Below are positions 7,005-10,515 of a DNA stretch of 10,515 bases, one piece after another. The notes under the pieces were generated by a model. It was not told the origin of the DNA and did no database searches. It was given only the letters and a program-made list of their open reading frames with translations. The stretch lies in NCBI GenBank assembly GCA_902494685.1, contig CABUUE010000033.1, forward strand, positions 1 to 10,515, read 5' to 3'. Source of the DNA: an uncultured Collinsella sp. Its GTDB lineage: Bacteria; Actinomycetota; Coriobacteriia; Coriobacteriales; Coriobacteriaceae. The position numbers and the translations under genes were made by a program. The stretch's first letter is position 1; each line of letters opens with the position of its first letter.

Positions 7005-7250
7005 ATGAAGAAGTCGACTTTTAACACCCTGCTTGTCGGTGGCGGTTTTCTGCTTGGCACGGCCGGCATCAAGCTGCTCACCAGCGCTCCGGTAAAGAAT
7101 GCCTGCGTGCAGGGTATCGCGTGCGGCATGCGCATCAAGAACGGCTACCAGGACATGGTCGAGCAGGCCAAGGCTAATGTCGACGACATGGTTGCCGAGG
7201 CTGCTTACATCACCCAGAGCGAGGCCGCTGCTGACGAGGCAGCCGAGTAA
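7005..7250 (+). CDS. Small single-helix membrane protein, DUF6110-like (candidate FezA-type)
   Basis: An 81-residue protein. After a short M-K-K start a hydrophobic, glycine-rich segment (about 7-27: N-T-L-L-V-G-G-G-F-L-L-G-T-A-G-I-K-L-L-T-S) gives one membrane helix. It is followed by an amphipathic helical region (31-68) and an acidic, alanine-rich tail (72-81). The G-T-A-G-I/V-K-x-L-T-S core and the following K-x-x-Y/D-M-V-helix match what I remember of DUF6110, small proteins encoded beside P1B ATPases in Firmicutes. In ferrosome loci the small membrane protein FezA is encoded next to the ATPase FezB; this gene fits that place, but orthology is inferred. RBS AAGGGAG lies 7 nt upstream of the start. 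The ATPase gene begins 18 nt after its stop with only a weak RBS of its own, so coupling is likely. Confidence 0.85.
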   Translation: MKKSTFNTLLVGGGFLLGTAGIKLLTSAPVKNACVQGIACGMRIKNGYQDMVEQAKANVDDMVAEAAYITQSEAAADEAAE

Positions 7251-7268
7251 CGCTCCCAGGCACAAACT

Positions 7269-9344
7269 ATGAGATTCTCGATTATTAGCGAGATCCCTGG
7301 CAGGACCCGTCTTCAATTGGCGGGTCCTGTGCCAGAGAGCGATCTCGACGCACTTCTTAAGCTCAGCGGCGATATCGACGGCGTGCACAAGGTGCGCGTT
7401 TATGGCCGTATTGGCCAGATGGCGCTGGAGTACGACGAGCCGCGCCGTGCGAGCGTGCTCGACGCCCTGGGCGCACTCGATGCTCAAGCTATCGCCGATG
7501 CCAAGTCGGGCTATGTGATGCAACTCGAGCCGCGCAAGCACAAACTCGTTATGGACCTGGCGACACTTATCGGCGCCCACTACGCGCGCCGCTGGTTCTT
7601 GCCGACGCCTCTGCGTGCGGTGTTTGTCGTGGCCGGTTACATGGCATTTTTGCGCGCTGCCCTTCATGAGCTGGCACAGCCGCGCCTGACCGTTCCTGTG
7701 CTCGACGCTTCGGCCATCGGCATTTCGTTCGTCAAGCGTGATGTCGACACTGCGGGCCAGACGATGTTCCTGCTCAACGTGGGCGAGCTGCTCGAGGACT
7801 ACACCCGCGCCATGAGCGAAAACGAGCTCATCAACTCGCTGCTCGATGTGCCCGACAAGGCACAAAAAGTGGTCGGCGACACAGAGGTAAGCGTTGCCGC
7901 GACCGAGCTCGAGCCCGGCGATCTGGTCGCCGTGCGCACCGGCATGTCCATCTGCATCGATGGCGTGGTCGAGCAGGGGAGCGCCATGGTCAACCAGGCG
8001 ACCCTGACCGGCGAGCCGCTGGCCGTCGAGCGCAGCGTGGGCGACGACGTGTTCGCCGGCACCGTCGTGGAAGACGGCAGCATCTTGGTGCGCGTGCGCG
8101 CCAACACGGCGCAGACCAAGCTGCGCTCGATCGTCTCGCTCGTGCAGACGGCCGACTCGCTCAAGTCCGAGGGCCAGTCGCATATGGAGGACCTTGCCAA
8201 CAAGATCGTCCCGTGGAACTTCCTGCTCGCGGGTCTGGTTGCGCTTACCACCCGCAGCCTCATCAAGACCTCAGCGGCACTGATGGTCGACTACTCGTGC
8301 GCACTCAAGCTCACGGGTTCCGTCGCCGTTATGACCGCCATGAGCGATGCCGCCAAGATGGGCGTGATGGTCAAGGGCGCCAAGTATTTTGAGTCGTTTG
8401 CCAAGGCCGACACCATTGTGTTTGATAAGACCGGCACGCTCACCGAGGCGCAGCCGCGTCTTGCCTGCGTACTCACCACCGATGGCTGGAGCGAGGACGA
8501 GATCCTGCGCCTTTCCGCTTGCTTGGAGGAGCATTTCCCGCATCCGGTGGCGCGTGCCGTGGTCAACGCTGCTCACGAGCGTGGGCTCGAGCACCGCGAG
8601 CGCCATGCTGCCGTCGAGTACATCGTGGCGCACGGCATCGCTTCGTCCATTGAAGGGCGTCGCGCCATCATCGGTTCCGCTCACTTTGTGTTCGATGACG
8701 AGGGCGCACAGCTCGAATCCGACATCAAGGAGCGCATCGAGTCCCAGATGCAGGGCTTGTCGCCGCTGTACCTGGCGGTCGACGGCACGGTCGTGGGCGT
8801 GCTCGGTATCGAGGATCCGCTCAAGCCCGGGGTCCGCGAGGCCATCGCCGACCTGCATGCGCTGGGCGTCAAACATGTCGTTATGCTCACGGGCGATTCT
8901 GAACGCACGGCCGAGCGCATTGCGCGCGAGGCGGGTGTCGACGAGTTTAAGGCCGAACTGCTGCCCGAAGACAAGTACGCGTATGTGGAGCGCATTAAGG
9001 GCGAGGGGCGCCACGTTGCCATGGTGGGCGACGGTGTCAACGATTCGCCGGCGCTCGGTTTGGCCGACGTGGGGCTGGCAATGGGTGGCGGAAGCGACAT
9101 TGCCAAGGAGGTCGCCGATATCATCCTGACCGATACGGATCTGACCGCGATCGTGCGCCTGCGCCGTATGAGCCAGGGTCTCATCGACCGTCTGACGAGC
9201 TCCTACTCTAAGGTGATGCTCACCAACTCGGCTCTGCTGGCGCTGGGCATTACCGGCGCGATTACCCCGCAGGCGTCGTCGCTGCTGCACAACGGCTCAA
9301 CGATCGCCTACAGCCTGGGCAACGCAAAGGCTTACCTGCGCTAG
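7269..9344 (+). CDS. P1B-type metal ATPase of the FezB (P1B-6)-like kind
   Basis: A 691-residue P-type ATPase with all core motifs: actuator T-G-E (247-249), phosphorylation site D386-K-T-G-T, nucleotide-domain H425-P426, T-G-D (541-543) and hinge G-D-G-V-N-D (587-592). The H-P dipeptide places it in the P1B heavy-metal class. Two features set it apart: the ~80-residue N-terminal domain has no CXXC but a PGRTRL motif (10-15), and the membrane metal-site motif reads Y-S-C-A-L-K-L (342-348), not CPC, SPC or TPC. The C-terminal membrane hairpin ends with L-L-H-N-G-S-T (672-678). These traits match what I recall of P1B-6 ATPases such as FezB of Desulfovibrio and Clostridioides, which load iron into ferrosome organelles. 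The small upstream gene supports this. CtpC-like manganese or zinc exporters are the main alternative. The metal is not proven by sequence. Confidence 0.9.
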   Translation: MRFSIISEIPGRTRLQLAGPVPESDLDALLKLSGDIDGVHKVRVYGRIGQMALEYDEPRRASVLDALGALDAQAIADAKSGYVMQLEPRKHKLVMDLATLIGAHYARRWFLPTPLRAVFVVAGYMAFLRAALHELAQPRLTVPVLDASAIGISFVKRDVDTAGQTMFLLNVGELLEDYTRAMSENELINSLLDVPDKAQKVVGDTEVSVAATELEPGDLVAVRTGMSICIDGVVEQGSAMVNQATLTGEPLAVERSVGDDVFAGTVVEDGSILVRVRANTAQTKLRSIVSLVQTADSLKSEGQSHMEDLANKIVPWNFLLAGLVALTTRSLIKTSAALMVDYSCALKLTGSVAVMTAMSDAAKMGVMVKGAKYFESFAKADTIVFDKTGTLTEAQPRLACVLTTDGWSEDEILRLSACLEEHFPHPVARAVVNAAHERGLEHRERHAAVEYIVAHGIASSIEGRRAIIGSAHFVFDDEGAQLESDIKERIESQMQGLSPLYLAVDGTVVGVLGIEDPLKPGVREAIADLHALGVKHVVMLTGDSERTAERIAREAGVDEFKAELLPEDKYAYVERIKGEGRHVAMVGDGVNDSPALGLADVGLAMGGGSDIAKEVADIILTDTDLTAIVRLRRMSQGLIDRLTSSYSKVMLTNSALLALGITGAITPQASSLLHNGSTIAYSLGNAKAYLR

Positions 9345-9363
9345 CGTTTTCGATTGAGTATAT

Positions 9364-9410
9364 GGCCTGCATTCGGGCGGCACCGCAGCCGCCAGGGTGC
9401 AGGCCTTTTT
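9364..9410 (+). terminator. Strong rho-independent terminator after the ATPase gene
   Basis: Outer stem ggcctgca (9364-9371) with tgcaggcc (9398-9405), inner stem ggcggc (9376-9381) with gccgcc (9388-9393), then TTTTT (9406-9410). It lies 20 nt beyond the ATPase stop and closes the operon. The T-run overlaps the stop codon (9409-9411) of the convergent minus-strand gene. On the minus strand the hairpin is followed by ATATAC rather than a T-run, so it is mainly a plus-strand stop. Confidence 0.9.
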
Positions 9411-9843
9411 AGGCAAATGCAGCTTTGATGGCGGGACTTTCTGCGAGCTGCTCGGCTGCCTTTTCGTCGGAGCTGGCGAGTGCTGCCAGACTGCGGTAGA
9501 CCCACTCGTTGACCTGGGTGTTCTTGACGCCTGCGGTCTGCATAAGGGCGCCTACCTCGCGGATTGCTGCGAGCAGATCGGCTTTGGGGCCCGCGAGCTC
9601 GACCTCGATGCCGTGGTAGGCGGCCACGCCGCGGTTCTCGCTCACGTGGTCGATAAAGCCCTCGACGGTCTCAAGCTGCTGGGCGAGAGCCGCATCATCG
9701 TCAGCGTCCAGCGCGACGAGTGCGTTCGATACCGTGAGGGCGGGATGTCCGCAGGGGACAAAGCCTTCGATGACATCCATAGCTTCGGTAATTGTTGAGC
9801 CCAGGCCTGCGAGGGCATTGACGAGTTGCTGCTTGGTATCCAT
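9409..9843 (-). CDS. Hypothetical small helical acidic protein
   Basis: A 144-residue protein that I do not recognise. It is rich in Ala, Glu, Leu and Asp, has no signal peptide, no membrane segment and a single Cys (31), and appears almost wholly alpha-helical. Amphipathic helices are suggested at about 4-28, 36-66 and 86-105, and a final helical pair at 112-140. A G-F-V-P-C-G-H-P segment (27-34) links the first two helices and is the most distinctive part. The start is supported by AAAGGA 5 nt upstream of the ATG, and a TATATT -10-like hexamer lies at 9885-9880. Composition and codon use match the neighbouring genes, and the competing plus-strand frame (9397-9798) has an un-protein-like composition and no RBS. 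It stands alone between the ATPase terminator and ssrA; function unknown. Confidence 0.8.
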   Translation of the reverse strand: MDTKQQLVNALAGLGSTITEAMDVIEGFVPCGHPALTVSNALVALDADDDAALAQQLETVEGFIDHVSENRGVAAYHGIEVELAGPKADLLAAIREVGALMQTAGVKNTQVNEWVYRSLAALASSDEKAAEQLAESPAIKAAFA

Positions 9844-10080
9844 AACGGTCCTTTCGAAGGGTCAATTGTGCTTGGCGAAAATATACGTGACGCGATCGGT
9901 AACAAAAGTGCGAAGTGCAGCGCACATTGGGGTCTTCACAGCTCGTGCATAGAACAGCTGTCCGCTTTCAGAACGTGGTAAGATAACACTCCACAAGCGG
10001 GGCTCGCCCCGTATGTTCCTTGAAAAGTCGACGGGTGTTGGGTGCTCGTGCCCAATGCCATCCAGACTTTCCCGACATTC
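9844..10080. promoter_or_regulatory. Intergenic region: promoters of the 144-aa gene and of ssrA
   Basis: A 237-nt gap without a credible gene. Minus strand: TATATT at 9885-9880 is a -10 candidate for the hypothetical protein, without a clear -35. Plus strand: TAAGAT at 9979-9984 is a -10 candidate for ssrA, which would give a leader of about 90 nt, also without a good -35. The leader holds a hairpin (9998-10002 cgggg with 10007-10011 ccccg) and a weaker ttggg/cccaa stem near 10038-10056. The leader would be removed by RNase P to give mature tmRNA. Confidence 0.4.
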
Positions 10081-10444
10081 GGGGGCGACTGGTTTCGACA
10101 CGATAGCTCTGAGAGAGGAAGCAAGCCGAGGTCTCCTCGCCTCGTTAAACAGGGGTACCGTCAAATTGAATTGACAACAACTCTTCTTTTGAGCCTATGG
10201 CTCTCGCTGCTTAGTTTATAGCGGCGCGTCAACCCGGTGATTTCCCCGACACCGGCGCGACGTCATTTTAGGGGAATGCTCCTGCGCACGTAATCGGTAT
10301 GGCGCAGGCTAAGACCGAACCGGTTAGGACGCCGCGAGCGTGTCGCTGCGCGCAAAGCGTCCGAGACAAAACCAGCGACTGAGCTTGGAGATGCCAATCA
10401 GGGGGCTTTCGTGGACCGGAGTTCGATTCTCCGCGCCTCCACCA
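10081..10444 (+). ncRNA. ssrA: tmRNA (transfer-messenger RNA)
   Basis: tmRNA rescues ribosomes stalled on broken mRNAs, with SmpB, and tags the nascent peptide for proteolysis. The 5' end shows GGGGGCGACTGGTTTCGACA, the standard tmRNA start. The acceptor stem pairs GGGGGCG (10081-10087) with CGCCTCC (10434-10440, one G-U), followed by A and an encoded CCA (10442-10444). The T arm is CGGAG-TTCGATT-CTCCG (10417-10433). The tag-coding segment lies in the first half, and the GC-rich stretch after it is where the pseudoknots are expected. At 364 nt it has normal length for a one-piece tmRNA. The boundaries are set by the acceptor pairing and are firm. Confidence 0.97.
10173..10214 (+). other. tmRNA tag-peptide reading frame
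   Basis: The frame ending in TAG (10212-10214) encodes DNNSSFEPMALAA. The last residues M-A-L-A-A match the usual hydrophobic L-A-A end seen by ClpXP and other proteases. An in-frame TGA at 10167-10169 lies two codons before the GAC, so the resume codon is either ATT (10170) or, more likely, GAC (10173). The start of the tag is inferred, its end is firm. Confidence 0.85.
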
Positions 10445-10452
10445 TAAGCAAC

Positions 10453-10490
10453 AGGCAGGTAGATACTCATATCTACCTGCCTTTTTATTT
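10453..10490 (+). terminator. Rho-independent terminator of ssrA
   Basis: A perfect 13-bp stem (10453-10465 aggcaggtagata with 10470-10482 tatctacctgcct) around CTCA is followed by TTTTATTT. It begins 8 nt after the CCA end of the tmRNA. Confidence 0.95.
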
Positions 10491-10501
10491 CTTGTCCGTA
10501 C

Positions 10502-10515
10502 CGCGGAGAATCGAA
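10502..10515 (-). repeat. Inverted copy of the tmRNA T-arm segment at the window edge
   Basis: The last 14 bases, cgcggagaatcgaa, are the exact reverse complement of 10422-10435 in the tmRNA T arm. The window ends here, so the match may continue. It could be the 3' part of a minus-strand tRNA with a similar T arm, or part of an inverted duplication at ssrA, a common integration site. No encoded CCA is visible beyond it on the minus strand. Confidence 0.5.

Noticed and set aside
7269..9344. Copper or zinc/cadmium exporter as the call for the ATPase
   Set aside because: There is no CPC motif in the membrane helix and no CXXC in the N-terminal domain, which those classes normally carry.
9397..9798. 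Plus-strand open frame of 133 codons opposite the 144-aa gene
   Set aside because: It starts inside the ATPase terminator, has no RBS, and its composition (Cys- and Gly-rich) looks like a shadow of the minus-strand gene.
9862..10164. Minus-strand open frame of 100 codons upstream of and into ssrA
   Set aside because: It overlaps the tmRNA 5' end and the promoter region, and has no RBS or protein-like pattern.

Overview
The window looks like chromosomal DNA from a moderately GC-rich Gram-positive bacterium, most likely Coriobacteriia (Collinsella or a close relative). This is judged from codon use, from the protein sequences (GatB, paired ABC exporter-fold proteins, a DUF6110-like small protein, a P1B ATPase) and from the tmRNA. 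The species call is inference; no database search was run.

Layout. 1-336 is the 3' end of gatB. 337-726 is a non-coding stretch packed with four separate fold-back structures: a long inverted repeat wrapped round a terminator, a second terminator, a perfect 12-bp-stem palindrome, and a nested palindrome ending in a T-run just before the next ribosome-binding site. 727-2091 encodes an AAA_14/DUF4143 ATPase that looks like a mobile, accessory gene. 2156-3160 (minus) is an AraC-family regulator, divergent from 3275-6859, which encodes two full-length ABC proteins with exporter folds of the YbtP/YbtQ-IrtA/IrtB type. After a 145-nt leader with a metal-box-like dyad come a small one-helix membrane protein (7005-7250) and an unusual P1B-type ATPase (7269-9344), followed by a strong terminator. 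9409-9843 (minus) is an unrecognised small helical protein. 10081-10444 is ssrA (tmRNA) with its own terminator.

How they may work together. The most interesting part is 2156-9344. A P1B ATPase with no CXXC site and no CPC motif, but with a PGRTR motif at the N-terminus, sits directly behind a small DUF6110-like membrane protein. That is the arrangement expected of a ferrosome (fez) locus, which makes iron-phosphate storage organelles. Here it lies downstream of an AraC regulator and a YbtPQ-like ABC pair, the arrangement known for uptake of iron-siderophore complexes. The locus may therefore join iron capture, iron storage and iron-responsive control. The function of each protein family is established knowledge; the joint function is inference.
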